A stretch of DNA of 64,000 bases, from the NCBI GenBank assembly GCA_013364255.1, contig CP054936.1, positions 434,001-498,000 of the forward strand. Reading direction: 5' to 3'. Both the position numbers and the translations under genes were made by a program. The notes beneath the pieces are model-generated. The model saw nothing but the letters and a program-made list of their open reading frames with translations, was not told where the DNA came from and made no database searches. The DNA is from Streptomyces seoulensis (lineage in GTDB: Bacteria; Actinomycetota; Actinomycetes; Streptomycetales; Streptomycetaceae). Positions 41,158-50,466 of this stretch are shown here, in pieces; within the stretch, counting starts at the first letter, position 1; each line of letters opens with the position of its first letter.

Positions 41158-42458
41158 ACCCGCACAAGGGACTGATCCTCGACGAGACCGTCAAGTACCA
41201 CCAGGATCTCCAGGACGACGGGCCCTTCGTGCCGGGGACGACGGAGATCTGGCCGGCCGGCGCGGTGCTGGACGAGGCGGACCGCACGGCCATCGTCGAG
41301 GCAGCGCTGGAGATGCGGATCGCCGCCGGGCCCAGCTCGCGCCGGTTCGAGTCGCGGTTCGCCCGCAAGCTCGGCCACCGCAAGGCCCACCTGACCAACT
41401 CCGGCTCCTCCGCCAACCTGCTGGCGCTGTCCGCCTTCACCTCGCACCTGCTGGAGGACCGCCGGCTGCGCCCCGGCGACGAGGTGATCACGGTCGCGGC
41501 GGGCTTCCCGACCACCGTCAACCCCATCATCCAGAACGGGCTGGTGCCGGTCTTCGTCGACGTCGAGCTGGGCACGTACAACACCACGGCGGCGCGGGTC
41601 GCCGAGGCGATCGGCCCCAGGACGCGGGCGATCATGATCGCACACGCCCTGGGAAACCCGTTCGAGGCGACCGAGATCGCCCAGCTCGCCGAGGAGCACG
41701 ACCTGTTCCTCATCGAGGACAACTGCGACGCGGTCGGCTCCACCTACGACGGCAGGCTCACCGGCTCCTTCGGCGACATCACCACCGTCAGCTTCTACCC
41801 GGCCCACCACCTGGCCATGGGCGAGGGCGGCTGCGTGCTCACCTCGAACCTGGCGCTGGCCCGGATCGTGGAATCGCTGCGCGACTGGGGCCGGGACTGC
41901 TGGTGCGAACCGGGCGAGACGAACAAGTGCCTGAAGCGATTCGCGTACCAGATGGGCACGCTGCCCGAAGGCTACGACCACAAATACATCTTCAGCCACG
42001 TCGGCTACAACCTGAAGGCCACCGACATCCAGGCCGCGCTGGGCCTGTCCCAGCTGGACAAGCTGGACTCGTTCTGCGCCGCCCGGCGCCGCAACTGGCA
42101 GCAGCTGCGCGACGGGCTCGACGGCACGCCGCACCTGCTGCTGCCCGAGGCCACCGTGCGCAGCGACCCCAGCTGGTTCGGCTTCGCGCTCACCGTCGAC
42201 CCCGAGGCGCCCTTCACCCGGGCGGCGCTGGTCGACTTCCTGGAGCAGCGCAAGATCGGGACCCGGCGGCTGTTCGCCGGCAACCTGACCCGCCACCCCG
42301 CCTACCTCGGCCGGCCGCACCGGGTGGTCGGGGACCTCGCCAACAGCGACATCATCACCGACCAGACGTTCTGGATCGGCGTCTACCCGGCGCTGACCGA
42401 GGAGATGCTGGCCTACGTGATCGCGTCGGTGCGTCAGTTCGTGGAGGCCGGCTCATGA
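41154..42458 (+). CDS. NDP-hexose 3-dehydratase (E1/SpnQ-type, [2Fe-2S], PMP-dependent)
   Basis: 434 residues of the DegT fold. In the position of the aldimine Lys it has His (SFYPAHHLAMGEGG, His218/219), the hallmark of PMP-dependent C-3 deoxygenases such as E1 (AscC/ColD relatives), UrdQ and SpnQ. The iron-sulfur cysteines Cys249, Cys251 and Cys259 are in RDCWCEPGETNKCLKRF. It removes the 3-OH from a 4-keto sugar. A dedicated reductase partner is not present in the window; a general ferredoxin system would have to serve. The start overlaps the previous stop (ATGA). Confidence 0.93.
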   Translation: MNPHKGLILDETVKYHQDLQDDGPFVPGTTEIWPAGAVLDEADRTAIVEAALEMRIAAGPSSRRFESRFARKLGHRKAHLTNSGSSANLLALSAFTSHLLEDRRLRPGDEVITVAAGFPTTVNPIIQNGLVPVFVDVELGTYNTTAARVAEAIGPRTRAIMIAHALGNPFEATEIAQLAEEHDLFLIEDNCDAVGSTYDGRLTGSFGDITTVSFYPAHHLAMGEGGCVLTSNLALARIVESLRDWGRDCWCEPGETNKCLKRFAYQMGTLPEGYDHKYIFSHVGYNLKATDIQAALGLSQLDKLDSFCAARRRNWQQLRDGLDGTPHLLLPEATVRSDPSWFGFALTVDPEAPFTRAALVDFLEQRKIGTRRLFAGNLTRHPAYLGRPHRVVGDLANSDIITDQTFWIGVYPALTEEMLAYVIASVRQFVEAGS

Positions 42459-43864
42459 CCACCGCCGCCCGCCGCCCCGCCCCGGGTGACGCCGACGCGG
42501 TCCGGTTGCGCCCCGTGCTCGACCCCGCGACAGCGCGGCGCCTCGCCCGCTCCGCCGCCGCCGCCGAGGGCGCCGGGCCGCGGACCGAGGAGATCGCCGG
42601 CTGGCTCGACGCACGCCGCGCGGCCCACCGCTTCCGGGTCGAGCGCATCCCGTTCGCGCGGCTCGACGGCTGGTCGTTCCAGGAGGGCAGCGGAAACCTG
42701 GTCCATCGCAGCGGCAGGTTCTTCACCGTCGAGGGCCTGCGGGTGACGACCGCGTCCGGCCCGTTCCGCCAGTGGCACCAACCCGTGATCAAACAGCCCG
42801 AGATCGGCATCCTCGGCATCGTCGTCAAGGAGTTCGACGGGGTCCTGCACCTGCTGATGCAGGCCAAGATGGAGCCGGGCAACCGCAATCTGCTCCAGCT
42901 CTCCCCCACGGTGCAGGCCACCCGCAGCAACTACACCAAGGCCCACCGGGGCGCGGGCGTGCGCTACGTCGAGTACTTCACCGACCGCTCGCGCACCCGG
43001 GTCCTCGCGGACGTGCTCCAGTCGGAGCACGGCTCGTGGTTCTACCGCAAGAGCAACCGCAACATGATCGTGGAGGCGCTGGACGACGTCCCGTCGCACG
43101 ACGACTTCTGCTGGCTGACGCTCGGCCAGGTGGGCGCGCTGCTGCGCCGGGACAACGTGGTGAACATGGACGCCCGGACCGTGCTGGCCTGCGCGCCGTT
43201 CGCGGGCGGCGAGAGCGCCGCGCTGCACTCCGAGACCGAGCTGCTGTCCTGGTTCACCGCCGAGCGGTCCCGGCACGACGTGACGGCGGAGCGCGTGGCG
43301 CTGGCCGGACTCCCGGGCTGGCGGCGCGACGCGTGGTCCATCGCGCACGAGGACGACCGCTACTTCCGCGTGGTGGCCGTCTCTGCGCGGGCCGACAGCC
43401 GGGAGGTGACCGGCTGGACACAGCCCCTGTTCGAGCCGCGCGGCACCGGCGTGACCGCGTTCCTCACCCGGCGCATCGGCGGCGTGCCGCACCTGCTCGC
43501 GCACGCACGGGTGGAGGGCGGGTTCGCCGACACCGTCGAACTGGGGCCCACCGTGCAGTACACGCCGTCGAACTACGACCATCTGCCGGCGCGCCCCCCG
43601 TTCCTGGACACGGTGCTCGCCGCCGACCCGGCGCGGATCCGCTACGAAGCGGTCCACTCGGAGGAGGGCGGCCGTTTCCTGAACGCGGAGAGCCGCTACC
43701 TGTTCGTCGAGGCCGACGAGGCGCAGGCCCCGCTGGAGGCGCCCCCCGGCTATCTGTGGGCGACCGCCGGGCAGCTCACCGGTCTGCTGCGGCACAACCA
43801 CTACCTCAACGTGCAGGCCCGCACCCTGTTGTCCTGCCTGACCTCGGGAACGGTCGCCCTCTGA
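42455..43864 (+). CDS. NDP-hexose 2,3-dehydratase
   Basis: 469 residues composed of two similar halves, each with a WxxxEGSGN/FxV block and QLSPTVQATRSNYT or ELGPTVQYTPSNYD, the signature of this family (SpnO, TylX3, UrdS types). It starts C-2 deoxygenation by eliminating water across C2-C3, and the 3-keto product is then reduced by the next gene. The start overlaps the previous stop (ATGA). Confidence 0.94.
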   Translation: MTTAARRPAPGDADAVRLRPVLDPATARRLARSAAAAEGAGPRTEEIAGWLDARRAAHRFRVERIPFARLDGWSFQEGSGNLVHRSGRFFTVEGLRVTTASGPFRQWHQPVIKQPEIGILGIVVKEFDGVLHLLMQAKMEPGNRNLLQLSPTVQATRSNYTKAHRGAGVRYVEYFTDRSRTRVLADVLQSEHGSWFYRKSNRNMIVEALDDVPSHDDFCWLTLGQVGALLRRDNVVNMDARTVLACAPFAGGESAALHSETELLSWFTAERSRHDVTAERVALAGLPGWRRDAWSIAHEDDRYFRVVAVSARADSREVTGWTQPLFEPRGTGVTAFLTRRIGGVPHLLAHARVEGGFADTVELGPTVQYTPSNYDHLPARPPFLDTVLAADPARIRYEAVHSEEGGRFLNAESRYLFVEADEAQAPLEAPPGYLWATAGQLTGLLRHNHYLNVQARTLLSCLTSGTVAL

Positions 43865-44829
43865 TGGACCCACTGCGCATCGGCGTCCTCGGCTGCGCCG
43901 GCATCGCCCGCCGCCGTATGCTGCCGGCCTTCCGCGCCTGCCCCGGCACGGAACTCGTCGCCGTCGCCTCCCGGGATGCCCGCCGGGCCCGGGAGACGGC
44001 CGCTGAGGCCGGCTGCGAGGCCGTCCACGGCTACGCCGCGCTGCTGGCCCGCACCGACGTCGACGCCGTGTACGTGCCGCTGCCCGCCGCCCTGCACGAG
44101 CGGTGGGTACGGGCGGCGCTGACGGCGGGCAAGCACGTGCTGGGCGAGAAGCCGCTCACCACCGACCCGCGGGCCACCGCCGAGCTGGCCGCGCGGGCCA
44201 CCGCCGCGGGCCTGGCCCTGCGGGAGAACGTGATGTTCGTCCATCACACGCAGCACGCCGCGGTCCTGCGGCTGGTGACGGACGGGGCGATCGGCGAGGT
44301 CCGCGCCTTCCGCGCCGCGTTCGCGGTGCCCCGGCGGCCGGACGACGACATCCGCCACGACCCGCGCCTGGGCGGCGGCGCCCTCTGGGACACCGGCGTC
44401 TACCCGGTCCGGGCCGCGCTGCACGTGCTGGGCGCGGACCTCGACGTCCTCGGGGCCGCACTGGTGCGCGGCGGACCCGGCCGTAGCGTGGACGTCGCCG
44501 GGACGGCCCTGCTGCGCACGCCGGCCGGCGTGGGCGCGCACCTGACCTTCGGCCTGGACCACGGCTACCGTTCGATGTACGAGATCTGGGGCAGTGCGGG
44601 CTCGCTGACCGTGGAGCAGGCGTTCACCCCGCCCGCCGGCCTGCCGCCCCGTGTACGGCTGGAGCGCTCGGAGGGCGTGCGGGAGATCGCCCTGCCCACC
44701 GACGACCAGGCGCTGCGCACGGTGGCCGAGTTCGCCGACGCGGCCCGCTCGGGCGCACCGCTGGAACCCGTCGCGATGCGCCAGGCGGTCCTGCTGCACC
44801 GTATCCGCGCCACCGCCTCCGTCCACTGA
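43864..44829 (+). CDS. NDP-hexose 3-ketoreductase (Gfo/Idh/MocA)
   Basis: 321 residues; the start shares one base with the previous stop (TGATG). Rossmann start RIGVLGCAGIARRRMLPAF, then VPLPAALHERWVRAALTAGKHVLGEKPLTTD with the EKP motif, and GALWDTGVYPVRAALHVLG. It matches SpnN/UrdT-type reductases that act directly after the 2,3-dehydratase to complete C-2 deoxygenation. Confidence 0.93.
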   Translation: MDPLRIGVLGCAGIARRRMLPAFRACPGTELVAVASRDARRARETAAEAGCEAVHGYAALLARTDVDAVYVPLPAALHERWVRAALTAGKHVLGEKPLTTDPRATAELAARATAAGLALRENVMFVHHTQHAAVLRLVTDGAIGEVRAFRAAFAVPRRPDDDIRHDPRLGGGALWDTGVYPVRAALHVLGADLDVLGAALVRGGPGRSVDVAGTALLRTPAGVGAHLTFGLDHGYRSMYEIWGSAGSLTVEQAFTPPAGLPPRVRLERSEGVREIALPTDDQALRTVAEFADAARSGAPLEPVAMRQAVLLHRIRATASVH

Positions 44830-44890
44830 GCCCGCCGCCCACCCCGCACCGGCCGGGCGCCGCGGGCCCCGACAGAAGAGACCGCAGGCC

Positions 44891-45889
44891 ATGTCCGTAC
44901 ACCCCGACGAACCCGACCTCCCGCGTGCCCGGACCGATGTCCCGGTGGGCGCCGTCCCGTCCGCCCCGCCCGTCTCCGCGCCGGCCCCGTCGGCGCCCGG
45001 CGGCCCGTACCCGGCCGGGTCCGGCCACGAGGTGCGGCCCGTCGTCCTCGACGCCCACGGCATCCCGCTGTCGGGGTTGCTGGCGCAGCCCGCCCAGGGG
45101 TCGCCCCGGGCCGTGGTGGTCGCCCTGCACGGCGCCGGCATGCGGGCCGGCTACTTCGACAACCGCGCCCGGCCCGGGCTGTCCCTGCTCGCGCTCGGCG
45201 CCGAGCTGGGCTGCACGGTCCTGGCGCTGGACCGGCCCGGCTACGGCGCCTCGGCCCGGGTGCTGCCCCGGGGACAGAGCCTGGCCGGGCAGACCGCGGC
45301 CCTGTACGCCGCGCTGTCCGCCTTCGCCCGGGACCACGACACCGGCGCGGGCTGTTTCCTCCTCGCGCACTCAAGCGGTGGCCGACTGGCGCTCTCCGCC
45401 GCTGCGGCACCGCACCCGGCGGTACGCCTGCTCGGCCTGGACGTCTCGGGGCTGGGCAGTGCGTTCGCCGCCGTACCGGACGACTTACCGGGGCCGGGCC
45501 GGGCCGGTGCCTGGCGCCGGCACTGGGGGGCGCTGCGGCTGTATCCGCCGGACGCGTTCCGGCTGGGGCAGCGGCTGGTGACCCCGGTGCCGGCGCTGGA
45601 GGCGCGGGAGACCGCGCTCTGGCCGGGCGTGTACGCGGACCTGGCGGGCCGGGTACGGGTACCGGTCCGGTTCACCTTCGCCGAGCAGGAGCAGTGGTGG
45701 CGGTGCGACGGGGAAGCGGTGCGGACGCTGATCGCGCCGCTGGCCGCTCCCCGGGTCGTGGTGGACCGGTTGCCGGACGCCGGGCACAACATCAGTCTGG
45801 GCTGGGCCGCCCGTACTTACCATCTGCGCGCGCTGGCCTTCCTCGAGGAGTGCCTGCTGGCCCGGGACGCCGCCCCGGCCATGCGCTGA
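44891..45889 (+). CDS. alpha/beta hydrolase with TTA codon
   Basis: 332 residues. After a 45-residue Pro/Ala-rich N-terminus comes an alpha/beta-hydrolase core: VVVALHGAGMRAGYFDNRA (oxyanion), nucleophile elbow LLAHSSGGRLALS with Ala replacing the first Gly of GxSxG, and the catalytic His in PDAGHNISLG. It lies in the sugar/polyketide gene run and may be a tailoring or editing hydrolase; the substrate is unknown. Codon 199 is TTA (45485-45487), making it bldA-dependent. Confidence 0.8.
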   Translation: MSVHPDEPDLPRARTDVPVGAVPSAPPVSAPAPSAPGGPYPAGSGHEVRPVVLDAHGIPLSGLLAQPAQGSPRAVVVALHGAGMRAGYFDNRARPGLSLLALGAELGCTVLALDRPGYGASARVLPRGQSLAGQTAALYAALSAFARDHDTGAGCFLLAHSSGGRLALSAAAAPHPAVRLLGLDVSGLGSAFAAVPDDLPGPGRAGAWRRHWGALRLYPPDAFRLGQRLVTPVPALEARETALWPGVYADLAGRVRVPVRFTFAEQEQWWRCDGEAVRTLIAPLAAPRVVVDRLPDAGHNISLGWAARTYHLRALAFLEECLLARDAAPAMR

Positions 45890-46094
45890 GGCGCGCGGGC
45901 GTCGCCCACGCCGGGACCTCCCACGGCCGTTCCGCCCGGACCGAGATCTCCGGCGGGGCGGCCTCTTTTCCCATGTCCGGACGCGGAGTGAAGGCAGTGA
46001 ATCGCCCGCGCCCCGCACGGCACGCTGTCCCGGCACCGGGAAACGCTCCCGGCACATGGAAACGGACAGAGAACGAACAGAAAGGAGAAACCCG

Positions 46095-47378
46095 GTGCGA
46101 GGCGTCCTCGACCGCACCTTCGCGTCCCTCGCGGTACGCAATTTCCGGCTGTTCGCCGGCGGCCAGTTGGTGTCCGTGGCGGGCACCTGGATGATGGTCG
46201 TCGCCCAGGACTGGCTGGTGCTGTCCCTGACGGACGACTCCGCCGGCGCCCTGGGCGCGGTGACGGCCCTCCAGTTCGCCCCGCTGCTCCTGCTCACCCT
46301 GCACGCGGGCGGACTCGCCGACCGGCACGACAAGCGTCGGCTGCTGACGGCGGCCAACCTGGTCTCCGGAGTCTGCGCGGCGGCCCTGGCGGCACTGGTG
46401 CTGACCGATGGGGTGCGGTTGTGGCACGTCTTCGTGTTCGCCCTGCTGCTGGGCTCGGTCAACGCCGTCGAGGTGCCCGCCCGGATGGCGTTCGTCAGTG
46501 AACTGGTCGGCGCCGACCTGCTGCCCAACGCCTCTGCGCTCAGCGCGGCGTACTTCAACCTGGCACGGGTGCTCGGCCCGGCCGCCGCGGGGCTGCTCGT
46601 CGCGTGGTGGGGCACCGGACCGGTGATGCTGGTCAACGCGGTCAGCTATCTGGCGACCGTGGCCGGTCTCCGGATGATCCGGCCGGCCGAGCTGCACCGC
46701 GCCGCCGTCCGGCCCCGACGCGCCCGGGTCCGTGCCGGCGTCCGGCATCTGCTGGACCGCCAGGATCTGCTGCCGCCGATGGCCCTCGTCGCGGTGACCG
46801 GCATGATCGGCTACAACTTCCAGCTCACCCTGCCGCTGCTGGCCCGGACCGTCTTCGACACCGACGCCGCGGCCTTCGGGCTGCTCACCGCCGCGTTCGC
46901 GGCCGGCTCCCTGCTGGCCGCGTTCGCCACCACCGCCCGCCGCGGCCGGCCCCCGCTGCGCCTGGTGACGGGAGCCGCGCTGGCCCTCGGGATGTTCCAG
47001 GCACTGGCCGGCCTCGCCCCCGGCTTCCCCACCGCGCTGGCGCTGCTGTGCGCCGTGGGATTCGCCTCCGTGTACTTCGCCCAGGCCGCCAACCACCACA
47101 TCCAGCTGGGTACCGATCCGGCCTTCCGGGGCCGGGTGATGGCCCTGTACACACTGCTGTTCCAGGGCACCACGCCGGTCGGCGCGCTGCTCACCGGTGC
47201 GGTCGCCGGGGCGTACGGGGTCCGCTGGGCGATGGTGGGGGCCGGGGTGCTGTGCACGCTGGCGGCGGTGGTCGCACCGGCGGCCGCCCGGCGGCGCGGC
47301 GGTCTGCCGGGCACGGCGCGCGCCCCGGAACCGGAAGCGGAACCGTCCGCGCCGCCGCGAATCCCTGACGGAAGTTGA
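46095..47378 (+). CDS. MFS exporter (enterobactin-exporter-like)
   Basis: 427 residues from a GTG preceded by AAAGGAGAA; the frame is open 13 codons further but without a better site. About 12 hydrophobic segments. It has LFAGGQLVSVAGTWMMVVAQDWLVL, the loop motif GGLADRHDKRRLL and a Pro/Glu-rich cytoplasmic tail. It is probably an exporter of the cluster B product. The 3' end of the gene carries the repeats upstream of the SARP gene. Confidence 0.88.
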   Translation: MRGVLDRTFASLAVRNFRLFAGGQLVSVAGTWMMVVAQDWLVLSLTDDSAGALGAVTALQFAPLLLLTLHAGGLADRHDKRRLLTAANLVSGVCAAALAALVLTDGVRLWHVFVFALLLGSVNAVEVPARMAFVSELVGADLLPNASALSAAYFNLARVLGPAAAGLLVAWWGTGPVMLVNAVSYLATVAGLRMIRPAELHRAAVRPRRARVRAGVRHLLDRQDLLPPMALVAVTGMIGYNFQLTLPLLARTVFDTDAAAFGLLTAAFAAGSLLAAFATTARRGRPPLRLVTGAALALGMFQALAGLAPGFPTALALLCAVGFASVYFAQAANHHIQLGTDPAFRGRVMALYTLLFQGTTPVGALLTGAVAGAYGVRWAMVGAGVLCTLAAVVAPAAARRRGGLPGTARAPEPEAEPSAPPRIPDGS

Positions 47379-47392
47379 CATCCACCTGACAG
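47365..47392 (+). promoter_or_regulatory. SARP-type repeats before the SARP gene
   Basis: TTGACAT (47375-47381) and CTGACAG (47386-47392) are 11 bp apart, and a third copy CTGACGG (47365-47371) lies 10 bp before. They share the [CT]TGAC core with the repeats at 34474-34502. The position, 135-160 bp before the SARP GTG, fits autoregulation. TTGACA could also be read as a -35 box, but no good -10 follows. Confidence 0.6.
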
Positions 47393-47526
47393 TTGGATGG
47401 TTGTGCCCGGCATCCGCTCGGCGGACACTCGAATACATCCCGAGCACGTACCACTGACCCATTCAGAAACGCGCCACGGACACACCGCCTTCGGCGCTTT
47501 CCCTTTTCTGATGAGGAGCAATTCCC

Positions 47527-48351
47527 GTGCGATTCAATCTCATCGGCCCCTTCGAGATAGTGACCGACGACGGCAGGATCTACCGCCCCGGTACCCCGAA
47601 GGTCTGCCAGACGCTGGCGCTGCTGCTCACCCGGCCGAACGAGATCATCACGGCCGAGTCCCTCATCCAGGAGCTGTGGGGGCAACGGCCGCCACGCAGC
47701 GCCGTCACCACCCTCCAGACGTACGTCTACCACGCCCGCCGCATGTTCGCGAACGAACGCCTGACCGACCCCGACCGTTCCCTGATCGTCACCTCACCGC
47801 CCGGGTACGCGATCCAGGTGGCCGACGGGGAGGTCGACGTCCAGGTCTTCGAGCGGCTGGTCAACGAGGCCCGCAGGGAACTCGCGGACGACGAACCCGC
47901 CCTGGCGCTGGGCACGGTCGGTGAGGCGCTGGACCTGTGGCGCGGCCCGGCGCTGGCCAACTTCCCCGCGGGCGACGTGCTCACCGGACACATCGCGCAC
48001 CTGGAGGAACTGCGCATCAGGGCCTACGAGATCCGGATCGAGGCCAAGGACCGGCTGGGCCAGCACCGGGAGTCCATCCCGGAACTGCGCCGGCTGGTCA
48101 GCGAGCACCCGCTCAACGAGTGGTTCCACAGCCGGCTCATCGCCGCCCTCGGGGCCACCGGCCGCCGCGCCGAGGCACTCCAGGCCTACCAGAACGTGCG
48201 CCGGCTGCTCGCGGACGAGCTGGGTCTGGAGCCCTCGCTGGAGCTGAAGCGGCTCCAGTTGCGCATCCTGAACCCGGAGCCCGCCGACGGCACCCCGTGG
48301 CACCCGTCGCGTCCCACGCGCCGTGACCTCGTGGCCGCGAAGTCGGCCTGA
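47527..48351 (+). CDS. SARP-family pathway activator
   Basis: 274 residues from a GTG with GAGGAGCAA upstream. OmpR-like winged helix at the N-terminus (FNLIGPFEIVTDDGRIYRPGTPKVCQTLALLL, VTTLQTYVYHARRMF), then the bacterial transcriptional activation (BTAD) domain (VDVQVFERLVNEARREL to RRLLADELGLEPSLELKRLQ). It has the size of ActII-ORF4/DnrI-type activators, which bind 11-bp-spaced heptamers; candidate sites are at 34474 and 47365. It is the likely activator of cluster B. A strong hairpin follows. Confidence 0.95.
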   Translation: MRFNLIGPFEIVTDDGRIYRPGTPKVCQTLALLLTRPNEIITAESLIQELWGQRPPRSAVTTLQTYVYHARRMFANERLTDPDRSLIVTSPPGYAIQVADGEVDVQVFERLVNEARRELADDEPALALGTVGEALDLWRGPALANFPAGDVLTGHIAHLEELRIRAYEIRIEAKDRLGQHRESIPELRRLVSEHPLNEWFHSRLIAALGATGRRAEALQAYQNVRRLLADELGLEPSLELKRLQLRILNPEPADGTPWHPSRPTRRDLVAAKSA

Positions 48352-48358
48352 GCCGATC

Positions 48359-48401
48359 CGGCGGCGGCCCGGCGGGACTCGTTCCCGCCGGGCCGCCGCC
48401 G
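48359..48401. terminator. bidirectional terminator, 19-bp perfect stem
   Basis: CGGCGGCGGCCCGGCGGGA and its exact reverse complement flank a 5-nt loop between the convergent SARP and dehydrogenase genes. Confidence 0.9.
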
Positions 48402-48412
48402 TGGGGCGCCCG

Positions 48413-49390
48413 CTACGACTCGTCGCCGTCGACCGCGGCGAGGGAGCGCAGGATCGCGGTCTGCCTGGCGTCGCGCACCCGGACCCACTCCTCGTAACTG
48501 CGGGTCCCGTACGCGGCCTCCGCCTGTTCGATGAGGGAGGTGACGGTGGCCTCGTCCATGGCGGGGCGGCCCAGTTCCTCCCAGCCGCGCTCCAGCCCCG
48601 ACCCCAGGGTGCCCAGCCACTTGCGCAGGCCGCCGTGGCCGCCGCCGAGGTGGAAGGCGAGGAACGGACCGACGGTGGCCCAGCGCAGACCGATGGAGTG
48701 GGTCACCACCCGGTCAAGCTCCTCCAGGCTCACCACGCCCTCGCGTACCAGGTGTACCGACTCGCGCAGCAGCGCGGACTGGAGCCGATTGGCGGCGAAG
48801 GCCAGGACCGGCTTGCGCAGCACGACGGGCACGCGGCCGACGGACTCGAAGAACTCCACGGCCTCGCGGACCGCGTCGGGGGAGGTGCGTCCGCCCGCCA
48901 CCACCTCCACCAGCGGCACCACGTGGGGCGGGTTGAAAGGATGACCGACCACCAGACGGGAGGAGTCGGCCATCCGCGCGCCCATGTCGTCGGGGTTGAG
49001 CGTGGAGGTGGACGACAGGATCAGTGTCCGGACCGGCGCGGCCTTGCCGATCAGCTCGAACAGCTCCTGCTTGAGTGCGAGGTTCTCCGGCGCGTTCTCC
49101 ACGACGACGTCGGCGTCGGCGACCGCGCGCTCGACGTCCGGCTCGAACTCCAGCCGGTCGGCGAAGCCCGCCGGGTCGGCGGTGCCCTCGGGCAGATAGG
49201 GCGTGAACAGGTCGAGTGCCTCGGCGACGATGCGCGGCGCGTCGGCTCGCCGGCTGTTGACCCGCACCCGCAGGCCGTGGCCGAGGAACAGGGCGATCCA
49301 GCCCAGTCCGATGGTGCCGGCGCCGATGACGGTGACCGTGCGGGGCCCGGCGGCGCCCGTCCCCGCGGTCCGCGTGCCGGTCCCGCTCAC
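48413..49390 (-). CDS. 3-hydroxyacyl-CoA dehydrogenase-type ketoreductase (ActVI-ORF1-like)
   Basis: 325 residues from a GTG overlapping the upstream gene's stop (GTGA). Rossmann motif VTVIGAGTIGLGWIALFLGHG, then VVENAPENLALKQELF, SSTSTLNPDDMG, VGHPFNPPHVVPLVEVVAG and FAANRLQSALLRESVHLV, all typical of this superfamily. In benzoisochromanequinone pathways the ActVI-ORF1 type reduces the C-3 ketone and sets pyran-ring stereochemistry. Together with the NTF2-like neighbour this supports a pyranonaphthoquinone product. A carnitine/gulonate-dehydrogenase role is possible without the context. Confidence 0.82.
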   Translation of the reverse strand: MSGTGTRTAGTGAAGPRTVTVIGAGTIGLGWIALFLGHGLRVRVNSRRADAPRIVAEALDLFTPYLPEGTADPAGFADRLEFEPDVERAVADADVVVENAPENLALKQELFELIGKAAPVRTLILSSTSTLNPDDMGARMADSSRLVVGHPFNPPHVVPLVEVVAGGRTSPDAVREAVEFFESVGRVPVVLRKPVLAFAANRLQSALLRESVHLVREGVVSLEELDRVVTHSIGLRWATVGPFLAFHLGGGHGGLRKWLGTLGSGLERGWEELGRPAMDEATVTSLIEQAEAAYGTRSYEEWVRVRDARQTAILRSLAAVDGDES

Positions 49391-50457
49391 GCCCGGCCCT
49401 CCTTCAGCTTCGGGATGACCCGCTCGGCCATCAGTCTCATCGTGGTGGCGGCGACCTCGAACGGCAGGTGGCCGGAGTGCACTCCCAGGCTGATGGTGAT
49501 GTCGTCGCCGAACCACTCGCCGATCTGCTCCAATTGGGCCCGTACCTGCTCCGGCGAGCCGATGAGCAGCTTCTTCTGCTCCAGCTTTGAGTCGAAGTGC
49601 GAGCTCTGGGTGGCCTTGACCAGGTTCTCGTAGCCCGGATAGGCGTCGGAGCGGGTGTCGGCCCAGGCGGCGACCGCGTCGCGGATCGCGGCGGTGTTGC
49701 GGTCGTCGTCGTGGCGGCCCTTGCTCCGGGCCGTCTCTCCGTCCTCGGCCACCACGCACGGGTAACTGAAGTGGATCCGCTCGGTGCCGGGGGTGCGGCC
49801 GGAGTCGGCCCACTCGGCGCGGTAGACCGCCAGCCGGTTCTGCAACTCCTCGGTGGACATCACGTTGGGCACGGACTGCAGGTGATGGCCGGCACGGCCG
49901 GCCTCCGCGCACGACTCTGCGCTGCGCGCGGTGGTCACGAACACCGGCGGGTGCGGCTCCTGCACCGGGCGCGGCAGCAGGGTGACCGGTCCGAACCGGT
50001 GGAAGCGGCCCTCGAAGACCACGTCCTCCTCGGACCACAGCCGCTTGATCGCCTCGACGCCCTCCAGGAATCGGTCCTTGGACTCGTCGATGGGGATGCC
50101 GAAGGCCTTGAACTCGTCGGGCAGGAAGGCCCGGCCGAAGGCCGCGTCGACCCGGCCGCCGGAGATGTTGTCGAGCATGGCGAGCTTGCCGGCCAGCTTC
50201 ACCGGGTGCTGGAAGGCCGGGATGGTCGCGCTGGTGCCCAGCCGGACCCGCTTGGTACGGCCGGCCGCCGCCGCCAGGAAGGTCACCGGGTCGGGGCTGT
50301 AACCGCCGTAGGGGAAGAAGTAGTGCTCGACCATCTTGACGTGGTCGAACCCGAGTTCCTCGGCCAGGTCGACCAGTCGGAGCGCCTCGTCGAAGTACTG
50401 ACGCCCGGACTTGTCGGTGGGGCCCACGGTGGGAAAGAAGACGATGCCGAATTTCAT
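49387..50457 (-). CDS. LLM-class flavin-dependent oxidoreductase
   Basis: 356 residues from an ATG with GAGGAG upstream. Luciferase-like TIM barrel: KFGIVFFPTVGPTDKSG, DHVKMVEHYFFPYGGYSPDP, RVRLGTSATIPAFQHPVKLAGKLAMLDNISGGRVDAAFGRAF. It uses FMN or F420 for oxygenation or hydride transfer and is probably a tailoring enzyme of the polyketide core. Its partner flavin reductase could be the protein at 55892. The exact reaction is unknown. Confidence 0.87.
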   Translation of the reverse strand: MKFGIVFFPTVGPTDKSGRQYFDEALRLVDLAEELGFDHVKMVEHYFFPYGGYSPDPVTFLAAAAGRTKRVRLGTSATIPAFQHPVKLAGKLAMLDNISGGRVDAAFGRAFLPDEFKAFGIPIDESKDRFLEGVEAIKRLWSEEDVVFEGRFHRFGPVTLLPRPVQEPHPPVFVTTARSAESCAEAGRAGHHLQSVPNVMSTEELQNRLAVYRAEWADSGRTPGTERIHFSYPCVVAEDGETARSKGRHDDDRNTAAIRDAVAAWADTRSDAYPGYENLVKATQSSHFDSKLEQKKLLIGSPEQVRAQLEQIGEWFGDDITISLGVHSGHLPFEVAATTMRLMAERVIPKLKEGRA

Positions 50458-50466
50458 GGGAACTCC

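Noticed and set aside
41154..42458. Calling the 3-dehydratase an ordinary DegT aminotransferase
   Set aside because: The Schiff-base Lys is replaced by His and Fe-S cysteines are present, which marks PMP-dependent C-3 dehydration.
47375..47403. TTGACA as a sigma-70-type -35 box for the SARP gene
   Set aside because: A 17-bp spacer leads to TGGTTG, a poor -10. The 11-bp repeat structure explains the sequence better, although both may overlap.
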